A stretch of 64,000 nt of DNA from Fusicatenibacter_A intestinipullorum (GCA_019117495.1 DWZP01000031.1:186001-250000), one strand, 5' to 3'; positions 25,158-34,292 are shown, counted from the first letter of the stretch. Translations and numbers: made by a program. Notes: a model not told the origin generated them from the letters alone.

Positions 25158-25466
25158 ATGGATATTTTAAAAATTAAAGAACTTTGCCGTACAGAGCAAA
25201 TAGAATTTTCCAGACATGTTTCTGATAGAATGTTTCAGCGTAACATCACTGCTGATGAAGTTATAGAAGCTGTTTATAATGGGAAAATTATTGAAGAATA
25301 TCCTGACGATTATCCTTATCCAAGCTGCTTAATTTTGGGCATAACATTTAATAAACGTTTTTTGCATGTTGTTGCAGGTATTACTGATACCAAATTATGG
25401 ATAATAACGGTATATGAGCCGAATCCTGACAAATGGAATAATGATTTTACGATGAGAAAGGGCTGA
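25158..25466 (+). CDS. DUF4258 protein, probable toxin of a toxin-antitoxin pair
   Basis: A 102-residue protein. ATG 25158 is preferred over ATG 25152 because AGGAGG ends at 25151. It has the DUF4258 pattern: EFSRHVSDRMFQRNITADEVIEAV near the start, then YPYPSCLILG and a C-terminal WIITVYEPNPDKW strand. This is a small RelE/MqsR-like fold. The gene directly downstream encodes a YgiT-type zinc finger protein, the usual partner, so the pair is a likely toxin-antitoxin module with the toxin first. It would cleave mRNA by analogy. The module lies just after a tRNA gene and is AT-rich. Confidence 0.78.
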   Translation: MDILKIKELCRTEQIEFSRHVSDRMFQRNITADEVIEAVYNGKIIEEYPDDYPYPSCLILGITFNKRFLHVVAGITDTKLWIITVYEPNPDKWNNDFTMRKG

Positions 25467-25471
25467 GAGAT

Positions 25472-25696
25472 ATGGAAAAGTGCTTTTTCTGCAAAGGGAT
25501 TATTGAAAACAGTGTAACCAATTATATGTTGGATTTAAACGGACAGTTTATTATTATTAAAAATGTACCCTGCCATAAATGTTCGCAGTGCGGCGAAGTA
25601 TCTTTCAGCTATCAGACAATGAAACAGCTGGAAAAAATTGTGGCTAATTTAAAACAGGCATTGACGGAAGTTGCTATTGTTGAATATGCGGCTTGA
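25472..25696 (+). CDS. YgiT-type zinc finger protein, probable antitoxin
   Basis: A 74-residue protein with two CxxC pairs (EKCFFCKG and CHKCSQCGE) that form the zinc site of MqsA/YgiT N-terminal domains. It ends before any helix-turn-helix domain, so unlike MqsA it lacks the DNA-binding half. It starts 5 nt after the DUF4258 gene stop and is co-transcribed. Expected role: bind and neutralise the upstream DUF4258 protein. Confidence 0.8.
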   Translation: MEKCFFCKGIIENSVTNYMLDLNGQFIIIKNVPCHKCSQCGEVSFSYQTMKQLEKIVANLKQALTEVAIVEYAA

Positions 25697-25771
25697 AGTT
25701 TAAACTGATGAAAATAAGAACGGGTATCTGCCCGTTTTTATTTTGTAAATTTACTTACAGAAAGGAACCCT

Positions 25772-26233
25772 ATGAATAACTGGAACATACACGAAGCGGT
25801 TGAATATTATAAAGGGCAGGATGCGCCGCAGAATCAGTTTGCGCTGGTGGAACTGCTGAAGGAAGCACAGGAGCATAACGGCGGCGTGCTTACGGACTGC
25901 CTTATTGAAGATATTGCCGCGCTTTTAAACATTAAAGTTACTTTTTTAAACGCCGTTATTAAGCGTTATCCAAGTTTAAAAACGGCGCAGGCTCCGCACA
26001 GGCTGGAAGTCTGCGGAGGTAAAAATTGCGCTGCCAATGGTTCGGCGGCTCTGTTAAAGCATATCCATGAGGCGTATAGCGCAGAAAGCGGCGGCATCAG
26101 CACCAAAGGCGGCTTTAGTTTTAAAATTTGCGGCTGCTTAAAGCACTGCGGCAAAGGGCCGAATATTAAATGGGACGGCGAAATTTATAACGCGGCAACG
26201 CCGGAGCTGATTAAAAAGCTGGCAGGCAGATGA
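25772..26233 (+). CDS. NuoE-like [2Fe-2S] thioredoxin-fold protein
   Basis: A 153-residue protein of the 24 kDa NADH dehydrogenase subunit family. An N-terminal helical part (residues 1-60) precedes a thioredoxin-like ferredoxin domain with cysteine pattern CGGKNC (about residue 81) and CGCLKHC (about residue 127), four possible ligands for a 2Fe-2S cluster. Such subunits serve in NADH dehydrogenases and electron-bifurcating hydrogenases or formate dehydrogenases together with NuoF and catalytic subunits. None of these partners is nearby, so its complex is unknown. Confidence 0.78.
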   Translation: MNNWNIHEAVEYYKGQDAPQNQFALVELLKEAQEHNGGVLTDCLIEDIAALLNIKVTFLNAVIKRYPSLKTAQAPHRLEVCGGKNCAANGSAALLKHIHEAYSAESGGISTKGGFSFKICGCLKHCGKGPNIKWDGEIYNAATPELIKKLAGR

Positions 26234-26314
26234 ATGCCTGCGGATTAAAGTGCGGCGGTATTGACGATAACAGAGCGGACTGCTTTTTTAAACGGCAAAC
26301 AACTAAAATAATGC

Positions 26315-26343
26315 TTGCACAACTTGCCGCGCTATGCTACAAT
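26315..26343 (+). promoter_or_regulatory. Promoter of rpmE
   Basis: TTGCAC (26315-26320), 17-nt spacer, TACAAT (26338-26343). It is placed about 60 nt before rpmE. Confidence 0.7.
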
Positions 26344-26402
26344 ATATAAGCGTTAATATCGACATGCTATATAGAGTCTTTTGTAAAGTGAGGTGCAATC
26401 GA

Positions 26403-26600
26403 ATGAAAGAAGGAATCCATCCGAAATATGGTGAAGTTAAAGTTACCTGCGCATGCGGTAACACTTTTATGACCGGCTCTGTTAAACCGGAACTGCGCGT
26501 GGACGTTTGCTCCAAATGCCATCCGTTTTTCACCGGCCAGCAGCGTAACGTAGCTGCCCGCGGCCGTATCGAAAAATTCAACAAACGTTATGGAAAATAA
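26403..26600 (+). CDS. rpmE: 50S ribosomal protein L31, zinc-binding type
   Basis: A 65-residue ribosomal protein. The start ATG 26403 follows GAGGTG and gives the invariant MKEGIHPKY. Four cysteines (C16, C18, C36, C39) form the zinc site of the C+ type of L31. Length and the C-terminal RGRIEKFNKRYGK tail match the family. It heads the conserved cluster rpmE-DUF1385-prfA-prmC, and a hairpin lies between it and the next gene. Confidence 0.96.
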   Translation: MKEGIHPKYGEVKVTCACGNTFMTGSVKPELRVDVCSKCHPFFTGQQRNVAARGRIEKFNKRYGK

Positions 26601-26605
26601 TTTAC

Positions 26606-26635
26606 CGACAGCAGAGCGAAAGCTCTGCTGTGTTT
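26606..26635 (+). terminator. Hairpin after rpmE, probable terminator
   Basis: ACAGCAGAG and CTCTGCTGT form a strong stem followed by a modest T tract. It may reduce read-through into the next gene. Confidence 0.55.
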
Positions 26636-26663
26636 GTATATGGAGTTTGTTTGAGGGAATATT

Positions 26664-27590
26664 ATGAATAAGAAACCAAATGTTGGCGGACAGGCTGTAA
26701 TAGAAGGCGTAATGATGCGCGGAAAAACGCATGTTGCCGTTGCCGTAAGGCAGCCGGACGGTGAAATTTCCGTTGATGTGCGCCCGGTAAACAGTATTTC
26801 CGACCGCTATCCAATACTAAAAAAACCGTTTTTGCGCGGCGTTGTGTCGCTTGTAGAATCGCTCGTTATGGGTATGAAGGCGCTGGCTTATTCGGCGCAG
26901 GTATCGGGCGATGAAGACGAAAAGCTCGATTCCAAAGAGATGGCGCTGACCATTGCCGTTTCGGCAGGGCTTGCCATTTTGCTCTTTATAGTTATCCCCA
27001 CCTGGTCAATGCGCTTTTTAACAGGCATTACCCAGGACCACATGGCTTTGAATTTAGCAGAAGGTGTGCTGCGTATGGCAATTTTTCTGGCATATATCGC
27101 GGCAATTTCTTCGATGAATGATATTCAGCGCGTGTTCCAGTATCACGGAGCTGAACATAAAACCATTTACACTTATGAAGCGGGCCTGCCTTTAAAGGTA
27201 GAAAATGTGCGCCCGTTCAGCACGCTGCACCCACGCTGCGGCACTAACTTTTTGATGATTGTCATGCTGATAAGCATGTTTATTTTTACTTTTCTGGGCT
27301 GGCCAAGCCTTTTGGAGCGTATTGCTTCGCGTATTATTTTAATGCCTGTAATTGCAGGCGTAAGCTACGAGCTTATCCGTTATGCCGGTGCGCATACCGA
27401 TAACCCGCTTGTACGCATTGCCATTACGCCGGGGCTTTTGCTGCAAAAATTAACCACGCGCCAGCCGGATGACAGCCAGATTGAAGTGGCAATTGCTTCG
27501 CTGAAAGCGGTTGTGCCGCCGGAAGATTTGGCGCAGGAACCGGAAGCTTGCCCGGAAGAAAAATTAGTAGGAGAACCTAATGCAGGATAA
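26664..27590 (+). CDS. DUF1385 family membrane protein
   Basis: A 308-residue protein. The conserved start GGQAVIEGVMMRG is the hallmark of DUF1385. Two or three hydrophobic stretches (about residues 93-115, 130-150, 205-245) suggest a membrane location. The EHKTIYTYEAG motif and HPRCGTNF motif look like a metal-binding or catalytic site. Function is unknown. In Firmicutes it regularly lies between rpmE and prfA, and here it overlaps prfA by 11 nt, so the genes are coupled. Confidence 0.9.
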   Translation: MNKKPNVGGQAVIEGVMMRGKTHVAVAVRQPDGEISVDVRPVNSISDRYPILKKPFLRGVVSLVESLVMGMKALAYSAQVSGDEDEKLDSKEMALTIAVSAGLAILLFIVIPTWSMRFLTGITQDHMALNLAEGVLRMAIFLAYIAAISSMNDIQRVFQYHGAEHKTIYTYEAGLPLKVENVRPFSTLHPRCGTNFLMIVMLISMFIFTFLGWPSLLERIASRIILMPVIAGVSYELIRYAGAHTDNPLVRIAITPGLLLQKLTTRQPDDSQIEVAIASLKAVVPPEDLAQEPEACPEEKLVGEPNAG

Positions 27591-28647
27591 ATTACAGGCA
27601 CTTGAAGATAAATATCTTGATTTGGAAGCAAAAATAAGCGACCCCGATGTAATTGCCAACCAGGCAGAATGGCAGAAATACGCGCGCGCGCATGCCAAAC
27701 TGACCGACGTTGTTGCCGCTTACCGCGAATATAAAATTTTGGATAAAGCCAGAGAAGAAGCGGAAGAAATTATTGCCGACGGCAGCGACAGGGAACTTGC
27801 GGCAATGGCGCAGGAAGAACTGAAAGAACTTAAGCCGCAGCTGGCAGAATACGAAGAACGGCTTAAAATTTTGCTTTTGCCTTCCGACCCCAACGACGAC
27901 AAGAACGCGATTGTGGAAATCCGCGGCGGTGCTGGCGGCGAAGAAGCGGCGCTGTTTGCCGGCGTATTGTTCCGCATGTATCAGCATTATGCTGAAAGCC
28001 GCCGCTGGAGCCTTGAAATAATGGATGCCAGCCCGACTGAGCTCGGCGGGTTTAAGGAAATAGTTTTTCAGCTGAGCGGGCAGGGCGTTTTTGGGCGCAT
28101 GAAGTTTGAAAGCGGTGTACACCGCGTGCAGCGCGTGCCGGAAACCGAATCGCAGGGGCGTGTGCATACTTCCACCGTTACGGTGGCGGTGCTGCCTGAA
28201 GCAGAAGAAGTGGATATTGACATTAACCCGGCTGATTTAAGAATTGACACTTACCGTGCGGGCGGCGCAGGCGGCCAGTACGTAAACAAAACTGAATCGG
28301 CGGTGCGCATAACGCATATACCCACCGGCATTGTGGCGCAGTGCCAGGACGAAAAATCGCAGCTTAAAAACCGCGAAAAATGTATGCGCGTGCTCCGCAG
28401 CCGCGTTTTGGAAATGGAACAGGAAAAGCAGCGCGCGGCAACGGCTCAGGACCGCAAAAATCAGGTTGGCACCGGTGACCGCAGCGAGCGTATCCGCACT
28501 TATAACTATCCGCAGGGGCGTGTTACCGACCACCGCATTGGTTTAACCCTGCACCGTTTGGACGCGGTTTTAAACGGTGATTTGGACGAAATTTTAGACG
28601 CACTGATTACGGCGCAGCAAAGCAAGCTGCTGCAGCAGGTGAAATAA
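27580..28647 (+). CDS. prfA: Peptide chain release factor 1
   Basis: A 355-residue release factor for UAG and UAA stop codons. The GGQ motif that triggers peptide release is in GAGGQYVNKTESAVRITH. The GVHRVQRVPETESQGRVHTST segment is typical of RF1/RF2, and the length fits RF1. ATG 27580 lies inside the end of the DUF1385 gene. The methyltransferase that modifies the GGQ glutamine, prmC, follows after 1 nt. Confidence 0.97.
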   Translation: MQDKLQALEDKYLDLEAKISDPDVIANQAEWQKYARAHAKLTDVVAAYREYKILDKAREEAEEIIADGSDRELAAMAQEELKELKPQLAEYEERLKILLLPSDPNDDKNAIVEIRGGAGGEEAALFAGVLFRMYQHYAESRRWSLEIMDASPTELGGFKEIVFQLSGQGVFGRMKFESGVHRVQRVPETESQGRVHTSTVTVAVLPEAEEVDIDINPADLRIDTYRAGGAGGQYVNKTESAVRITHIPTGIVAQCQDEKSQLKNREKCMRVLRSRVLEMEQEKQRAATAQDRKNQVGTGDRSERIRTYNYPQGRVTDHRIGLTLHRLDAVLNGDLDEILDALITAQQSKLLQQVK

Positions 28648-28648
28648 A

Positions 28649-29551
28649 ATGACAGCAAAACCTATATGGACTATTGCTAAGGTGCTGGACTGGACAAAGC
28701 AGTATTTCGCAGAGAAAGGGTTGGAAAATCCTCGCCTGGATGCGGAAATACTGCTTTGTTCCGTTTTAAAGTGCCAGCGTATAACTTTATATGTGCATTT
28801 TGACCAGCCGCTTGAAGAACAAGAACTGGCGCAGTACCGCGGTTATGTGGCGCGGCGTGCGGCGGCTGAGCCCTTGGCGTATATTTTGGGCAGCCGCGCG
28901 TTTATGAAATACGATTTTAAAGTAACGCCGGATGTTTTGGTGCCGCGGCCGGAAACCGAACTTTTGGTTGAATGCACGGCAAAACTGGCGGGCTTTATTG
29001 AAAGGCCGCAGATTCTTGACGTAGGCACGGGCAGCGGAGCTATTATCGTATCGCTTCTTGATATGCTTCCGGAGGCGCACGGCACGGCAGTTGACGTATC
29101 GCCGGGGGCGCTTGCCGTTGCCAAAGAAAACGCGGCAAGCATTGGCGTTGCGGAGCGGCTGCAGTTTGTACGCAGCGATTTATATTCCGCGCTGCCGCGT
29201 GACGCCGTATTTGACGTGATAATTTCCAACCCTCCGTATATACCGAGCGCTGATATAGCAGGCCTTGCGGTAGACGTTAAGCGTGAACCGCGCCTTGCGC
29301 TGGACGGCGGGGCGGACGGGCTTAATTTTTACCGCCGCATTATTGCCGGGAGCACGGCGCATTTAAAAGACGGCGGCTTTATGGCGTTTGAAATTGGCAT
29401 TAACCAGGGCAGCGCCGTTGCGGATTTATGCCGCAGCCACGGTTTTGGCGTTGTGGCCGTGCGCCGGGATTATGCCGGCATAGAACGGATGGTTTTTGCA
29501 GCGAAAGAAGGAACTACTTATGCAGACGCGTTATTGGAACTTGCAAAATGA
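28649..29551 (+). CDS. prmC: Release factor glutamine methyltransferase
   Basis: A 300-residue SAM-dependent enzyme that methylates the glutamine of the GGQ motif in release factors. The catalytic NPPY motif is in IISNPPYIPSAD, and the SAM site is LDVGTGSGAIIV. An N-terminal helical domain (about residues 1-75) recognises the substrate. It starts 1 nt after prfA and its end overlaps the next gene by 32 nt. Translation of the block is tightly coupled. Confidence 0.95.
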   Translation: MTAKPIWTIAKVLDWTKQYFAEKGLENPRLDAEILLCSVLKCQRITLYVHFDQPLEEQELAQYRGYVARRAAAEPLAYILGSRAFMKYDFKVTPDVLVPRPETELLVECTAKLAGFIERPQILDVGTGSGAIIVSLLDMLPEAHGTAVDVSPGALAVAKENAASIGVAERLQFVRSDLYSALPRDAVFDVIISNPPYIPSADIAGLAVDVKREPRLALDGGADGLNFYRRIIAGSTAHLKDGGFMAFEIGINQGSAVADLCRSHGFGVVAVRRDYAGIERMVFAAKEGTTYADALLELAK

Positions 29552-30614
29552 TACGGACGGCGTAATGCTGCGTGAAGCGGCTGCGCTGATAAAACAGGGC
29601 GAAGCCGTTGCTTTCCCTACGGAAACGGTTTACGGGCTTGGCGCCGACGGCATTAACGGCGAAGCGGTGCGCAAAATTTTTGAAGCCAAAGGCCGCCCGA
29701 ATGACAATCCGCTTATTTTGCACATTGCAGATAAAGAAGATATTTTAAAATTAACAACCGGGCTTACAAAACAGGCGCAGCTTTTAATTGAAAGGTTCTG
29801 GCCCGGGCCGCTGACGGTAATTGTTGCCAAAAGCAGTATCGTGCCTGATGAAGTAAGCGCCGGGCTTGACACGGTGGCTGTGCGTATGCCGTCGCATCCG
29901 GTAGCGGCGCAGCTTATCCGCCTTGCCGGAACGCCTGTGGCGGCGCCCTCGGCAAATTTATCTAGCAAACCGAGCCCGACCGATGCCGAAACGGTGCTTG
30001 CCGATATGCAGGGGCGCATTGCCGGTATTATCGACGGCGGCGCATGCACGGTAGGCGTGGAATCAACCATAGTTGACACTACCGGCGAAGTGCCTGTTAT
30101 TTTGCGCCCGGGCGGAATTACGCGCGAGCAGCTGGAAGAAGTTTTGGGCAGAGTGGAGCTGGACCCGGCCCTTGCCGGAGCGGAAACCTTAAAGCCGCGT
30201 GCACCGGGCATGAAGTACCGCCATTATGCGCCGAAAGCAAAAATGTATGTTGTTGAGGATAAAGAGGCACTGAAGCTTCTGCCGCTTTTGGCGAAGGAAG
30301 CAGCAAAATTTACTACCGCAGCAGTAATTTGCGGCGGCGAAGCTGCAGAAGCCATGCAGCGCGCGCAGAATTTGCACATTTTAAACTGGGGCGGCGGTAC
30401 AACGGAACTTGCCGTTAAGCTGTACCGCCTGCTGCGCCGGTGCGATAAGCTGGACGTGGGTATTATTTTTTCCGAAGGCGTAACGGAAGACGGCATCGGC
30501 CTTGCGGTTATGAACCGCATGCGGAAAGCGGCCGGGCGGCAGGTGCTTACGGCAGCCGATATTGAAGCGCTGTTAAAAAACAGTACGCAACTTAAAAGTT
30601 TTGTGTTAAAATAA
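29520..30614 (+). CDS. L-threonylcarbamoyladenylate synthase, Sua5 type
   Basis: A 364-residue enzyme that makes threonylcarbamoyl-AMP for the t6A modification of tRNAs reading ANN codons. ATG 29520 is chosen with GAAGGA upstream and a normal YrdC start. The YrdC domain (about 1-210) has GEAVAFPTETVYGLGAD and the KGRPNDNPLILHI motif. A linker with PGMKYRHYAPKA leads to the C-terminal Sua5 domain, so this is the long Sua5 form rather than the single-domain TsaC. Confidence 0.94.
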   Translation: MQTRYWNLQNDTDGVMLREAAALIKQGEAVAFPTETVYGLGADGINGEAVRKIFEAKGRPNDNPLILHIADKEDILKLTTGLTKQAQLLIERFWPGPLTVIVAKSSIVPDEVSAGLDTVAVRMPSHPVAAQLIRLAGTPVAAPSANLSSKPSPTDAETVLADMQGRIAGIIDGGACTVGVESTIVDTTGEVPVILRPGGITREQLEEVLGRVELDPALAGAETLKPRAPGMKYRHYAPKAKMYVVEDKEALKLLPLLAKEAAKFTTAAVICGGEAAEAMQRAQNLHILNWGGGTTELAVKLYRLLRRCDKLDVGIIFSEGVTEDGIGLAVMNRMRKAAGRQVLTAADIEALLKNSTQLKSFVLK

Positions 30615-30656
30615 CAATAATAGCAATATATTATAAAAAGACAGAGGGTGACTGTA

Positions 30657-31100
30657 ATGAAAATCGCAATGGGAAGCGATCACGGCGGTATCCATCTTAA
30701 AAACCATTTAAAAGATTATCTGGAACTTAAAGGTTACGAGGTAATTGACAAAGGCACTTATACCGAAGAATCGTGCGATTACCCGGATTATGCTGCCAAA
30801 GTAGGCCATGCCGTTACCGGCGGCGAAGCCGATTTGGGCATACTTGTATGCGGCACCGGGCTTGGCATTTCCATAGCGGCCAACAAAATTAAAGGCGTGC
30901 GCGCAGCAGTATGCGGCGACGTATACAGCGCAAAAATGAGCCGCGAGCATAACAACGCCAATATTCTGGCTTTGGGCGAACGCGTAACCGGCGTTGGCCT
31001 TGCCGAAATGATTGTAGATGTCTGGCTGCATACCGAATTTGCAGGCGGACGCCACGAACGCCGCGTAGAAAAGATTATGGCGCTGGAGGCGGAAGGCTGA
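30657..31100 (+). CDS. rpiB: Ribose 5-phosphate isomerase B
   Basis: A 147-residue RpiB/LacAB-type sugar isomerase that interconverts ribose 5-phosphate and ribulose 5-phosphate. ATG 30657 is preferred over GTG 30648 because of its spacing to GAGGG. Seen are MGSDHGGIHLKNHLKDYL at the start, the active-site VCGTGLGISIAANK loop with its cysteine, and REHNNANILALGERV. The next gene overlaps the stop by 1 nt. Confidence 0.95.
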   Translation: MKIAMGSDHGGIHLKNHLKDYLELKGYEVIDKGTYTEESCDYPDYAAKVGHAVTGGEADLGILVCGTGLGISIAANKIKGVRAAVCGDVYSAKMSREHNNANILALGERVTGVGLAEMIVDVWLHTEFAGGRHERRVEKIMALEAEG

Positions 31101-31651
31101 TGAATAAGGAAGAACTTGCTGCCGAAGCGCAGCGGGCAGTTGAAGAACTGATAGAAGTTTCCGGCTGCCGTGCAGGTCAGGTTCTTGTTGTTGGCTGCAG
31201 CACCAGCGAAATTGTCGGCGGCAAAATAGGCACCTGCGGCTCTGAAGAAGCGGCGCAGGCAGTTTTTGCAAGCATTTATGCTGCTGCTAAAAAGCACGGG
31301 CTGTACCTTGCTTTTCAGTGCTGCGAGCATTTAAACCGCGCTTTGGTAACGGAACGCGAAGCCATGGAAAAATTTGGCTGGGAAGAAGTTACCGTGCGCC
31401 CCATGCCTCATGCAGGCGGTTCTATGGCAACTGCGGCTTACGATAATTTTACTGACCCGGTAGTGGTTGAAAGCATTAAAGCGCATCTTGGCATTGATAT
31501 CGGCCAGACTTTAATCGGCATGCACCTTAAACGTGTTGCCGTGCCGGTGCGCCTTGCACAGAAAACTATCGGCGCGGCCATAGTTACGGCAGCGCGTACA
31601 CGCCCGCCCCTTATCGGCGGCGAGCGCGCGCATTACCCCGAAAAACGCTGA
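31100..31651 (+). CDS. YwlG/DUF436 family protein (TIGR01440)
   Basis: A 183-residue protein. Marks of the family are VLVVGCSTSEIVGGKIGT near the start, FQCCEHLNRALV in the middle and PMPHAGGSMATAAY. Function is not known. The gene sits between rpiB and glyA, its usual place in Firmicutes (ywlF-ywlG-glyA in Bacillus), and shares a base with the rpiB stop. Confidence 0.9.
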   Translation: MNKEELAAEAQRAVEELIEVSGCRAGQVLVVGCSTSEIVGGKIGTCGSEEAAQAVFASIYAAAKKHGLYLAFQCCEHLNRALVTEREAMEKFGWEEVTVRPMPHAGGSMATAAYDNFTDPVVVESIKAHLGIDIGQTLIGMHLKRVAVPVRLAQKTIGAAIVTAARTRPPLIGGERAHYPEKR

Positions 31652-31695
31652 TTTTGTTAATTATGCAGTTTAATAAAACTCATGGAGGGACTTAA

Positions 31696-32943
31696 ATGAA
31701 TTTGGAAAAACTTGCAGTATGTGACCCCGAAATTGCTGCGGCTATCGGTGAAGAACTCGGACGCCAGCGCAATAAAATTGAACTGATTGCTTCCGAAAAC
31801 TTTGTCAGCCCCGCAGTAATGGAAGCGATGGGCAGCGTGCTGACCAACAAATATGCGGAAGGCTACCCCGGCCACCGCTATTACGGCGGCTGCGAATATG
31901 TAGACAAGGTAGAAACCCTTGCCATTGAACGTGCAAAAAAACTGTTCGGCGCAGAACACGCCAACGTGCAGGCACATTCCGGTGCCAATGCCAATACGGC
32001 AGTATACTTTGCCTTTTTGCAGCCGGGCGACACCATTATGGGCATGAACCTGTCGCAGGGCGGGCATCTTTCCCACGGTTCACCGGTTAATATTTCCGGC
32101 AAATATTATAATGTAGTCCCTTACGGAGTTACGCACGAAACCGAGCGCATTGATTACGACGAATTTGCACGCATTGCCAGAGAAGCTCAGCCGAAGCTGA
32201 TTGTTGCCGGTGCAAGCGCTTATCCGCGCGTAATTGATTTTGAACGCATGGCAGAAATTGCCCACAGCGTCGGCGCCATTTTCATGGTAGATATGGCCCA
32301 CATTGCAGGGCTTGTTGCAGCAGGCCTGCATCCCAGCCCGGTTCCCTATGCCGATATTGTTACCACAACCACGCACAAAACTCTGCGCGGACCGCGCGGC
32401 GGCCTTATTTTGTGCAAGGAAAAATATGCCAAACAGATTGACAAGGCTATATTCCCCGGCGTGCAGGGCGGCCCGCTGATGCACGTTATCGCTGCCAAAG
32501 CAGTTGCTCTTGGCGAAGCGCTGAAACCTGAATTTAAAGAATATGCCAAACAGATTATTGCCAACTGCCAGGCTCTTGCCGAAGGCCTTATTGCCGAAGG
32601 CTTCCGCCTTGTTTCCGGCGGTACGGATAACCACCTTTTGCTGGTTGACGTGCGCGGGCAGAAAATGACCGGCAAAACCGCAGAACACCTGCTGGACGAA
32701 GTTGGCGTAACCTGCAATAAAAATACCATTCCGTTTGACCCTGAAAGCCCGTTTGTTACCAGCGGCATCCGTCTTGGCACTGCTGCCGTAACCACCCGCG
32801 GCTTTAAAGAAGCTGATATGAAAGAAGTTGCAGCCATTATCGGGCTTGTGCTTAACAACCCCGAAGATGCTGAAAAACAGGCAGAAGCAGCACAGCGCGT
32901 TGCGGCATTGTGCGCAAAATATCCAATGTATCCCATGCTGTAA
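31696..32943 (+). CDS. glyA: Serine hydroxymethyltransferase
   Basis: A 415-residue PLP enzyme that converts serine and tetrahydrofolate to glycine and methylene-tetrahydrofolate, the main source of one-carbon units. Seen are the SENFVSPAVMEAMGS start and the NKYAEGYPGHRYYGGCE motif. The PLP lysine lies in TTTTHKTLRGPRGG. ATG 31696 follows GGAGG. One-carbon supply links it to the ZTP-controlled transporter elsewhere in the window. Confidence 0.97.
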   Translation: MNLEKLAVCDPEIAAAIGEELGRQRNKIELIASENFVSPAVMEAMGSVLTNKYAEGYPGHRYYGGCEYVDKVETLAIERAKKLFGAEHANVQAHSGANANTAVYFAFLQPGDTIMGMNLSQGGHLSHGSPVNISGKYYNVVPYGVTHETERIDYDEFARIAREAQPKLIVAGASAYPRVIDFERMAEIAHSVGAIFMVDMAHIAGLVAAGLHPSPVPYADIVTTTTHKTLRGPRGGLILCKEKYAKQIDKAIFPGVQGGPLMHVIAAKAVALGEALKPEFKEYAKQIIANCQALAEGLIAEGFRLVSGGTDNHLLLVDVRGQKMTGKTAEHLLDEVGVTCNKNTIPFDPESPFVTSGIRLGTAAVTTRGFKEADMKEVAAIIGLVLNNPEDAEKQAEAAQRVAALCAKYPMYPML

Positions 32944-32976
32944 CAGATAATGAAATTTCCTAAGGAGGAGATTTGC

Positions 32977-33597
32977 ATGCAGATAACCGTTGTAGAACAT
33001 CCCCTGATTAAACACAAACTTTCCAAAATGCGCGACATTAACTCTACTTCACGCGATTTCCGCGAATGGCTTGACGAAATTGCCATGCTGATGACCTACG
33101 AAGTAACTCGCGACCTTGAACTGGACGAAATGCCGGTGCAGACCCCGATTTGCGAAACCACCGGCTACAAGCTGCACAACAATATCGTTGTTGTGCCCAT
33201 TCTGCGCGCCGGACTCGGCCTTTTAAGCGGCGTGCTGCGCATGATTCCGAATGCCCATGTTGGCCATATCGGTTTGTACCGCGACGAAAAAACTCTGGAG
33301 CCGCATGAATATTACTGCAAAATTCCGCCCGATAAAGACCCGATTACCATTGTTGTAGACCCGATGCTGGCAACCGGCGGCAGTGCGGAAGCGGCAATTA
33401 CCATGCTGAAAAAACGCGGCCTTAATAATATCCGCTTTATGTGCCTTGTAGCAGCACCGGAAGGCGTTGAAGTGCTGAACAAAGCACATCCCGACGTTAA
33501 AGTTTATACGGCGGCGCTGGACGAAAAGCTTAACGAGCACGGCTACATTGTGCCGGGCCTCGGCGATGCCGGCGACCGTATTTTCGGCACGAAATGA
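32977..33597 (+). CDS. upp: Uracil phosphoribosyltransferase
   Basis: A 206-residue salvage enzyme that makes UMP from uracil and PRPP. ATG 32977 follows AAGGAGGAG; the frame extends upstream but without a site. The PRPP-binding motif is VVDPMLATGGSA, and the C-terminal uracil-binding part reads GYIVPGLGDAGDR, both as in Upp. It follows glyA as in Bacillus. The next gene overlaps by 4 nt. Confidence 0.97.
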   Translation: MQITVVEHPLIKHKLSKMRDINSTSRDFREWLDEIAMLMTYEVTRDLELDEMPVQTPICETTGYKLHNNIVVVPILRAGLGLLSGVLRMIPNAHVGHIGLYRDEKTLEPHEYYCKIPPDKDPITIVVDPMLATGGSAEAAITMLKKRGLNNIRFMCLVAAPEGVEVLNKAHPDVKVYTAALDEKLNEHGYIVPGLGDAGDRIFGTK

Positions 33598-34061
33598 GTA
33601 TGGATACGAGGCCGGACTGGGACCACTACTTTATGGAAATTGCCCGCGTGGTAAGCAAGCGCAGCACCTGTTTGCGCCGCAGTGTAGGCGCCGTAATTGT
33701 AAAAAACAGGCAGATTGTGGCTACCGGCTATAACGGCACGCCTTCGGGGCTTGAACACTGCGCCGTTACCGGCTGCCTGCGTGAGCAGCTTAAAGTTCCT
33801 TCCGGCAAAATGCACGAACTGTGCCGCGGCATCCATGCCGAGCAAAATGCCGTTGTACAGGCGGCTTTTCACGGCGTATCGGTAAACGGTGGCACGCTGT
33901 ACTGCACGCACCAGCCCTGCGTGGTATGCACAAAAATACTCATCAACGCCGGTATTAAACGCATTGTTTACGCCAATCCCTACCCCGATAAGCTGGCGGA
34001 AGAAATGCTGAAAGCATCCAAAATGGAAATTACTATTCTGGACGGCGAAACAGAAAAATAA
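33594..34061 (+). CDS. dCMP deaminase family protein (ComEB-like)
   Basis: A 155-residue zinc deaminase. The zinc ligands and the catalytic glutamate are in GIHAEQNAVVQAA (HAE) and HQPCVVCTKIL (PCxxC). A CAVTGC insert with additional cysteines fits the dCMP deaminase/ComEB branch, which converts dCMP to dUMP for thymidylate synthesis. The start could be ATG 33594 or ATG 33600, two codons later. It belongs to the pyrimidine salvage pair with upp. Confidence 0.92.
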   Translation: MSMDTRPDWDHYFMEIARVVSKRSTCLRRSVGAVIVKNRQIVATGYNGTPSGLEHCAVTGCLREQLKVPSGKMHELCRGIHAEQNAVVQAAFHGVSVNGGTLYCTHQPCVVCTKILINAGIKRIVYANPYPDKLAEEMLKASKMEITILDGETEK

Positions 34062-34079
34062 AATTAATGTTAAAACGTA

Positions 34080-34115
34080 AAGACGGCAGTGCCAATCACG
34101 GCGCTGCCGTTTATG
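34080..34115 (+). terminator. Intrinsic terminator after the dCMP deaminase gene
   Basis: ACGGCAG and CTGCCGT form a stem with extra pairs (GTGC / GCGC) and a short T-rich tail. Confidence 0.6.
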
Positions 34116-34292
34116 CTTATGAGGAAATTGGCGATTTTGGGGCTTCTATTAAAATTGTTACAAATCTGCAAAAAATTTTCAAAAAAGTTGTTCAAACTGC
34201 CGATTTTTTGATATACTATTTACGATAATCTGAATTGCTCAAATTTTATAAAACTGAATTTAATTTCCGGCTTTAAGCCTCGAGGTGGGAAA

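Noticed and set aside
29520..29551. Possible frameshift at the 32-nt prmC/sua5 overlap
   Set aside because: Both proteins have complete, family-length ends. A real overlap with an internal ribosome site explains it.
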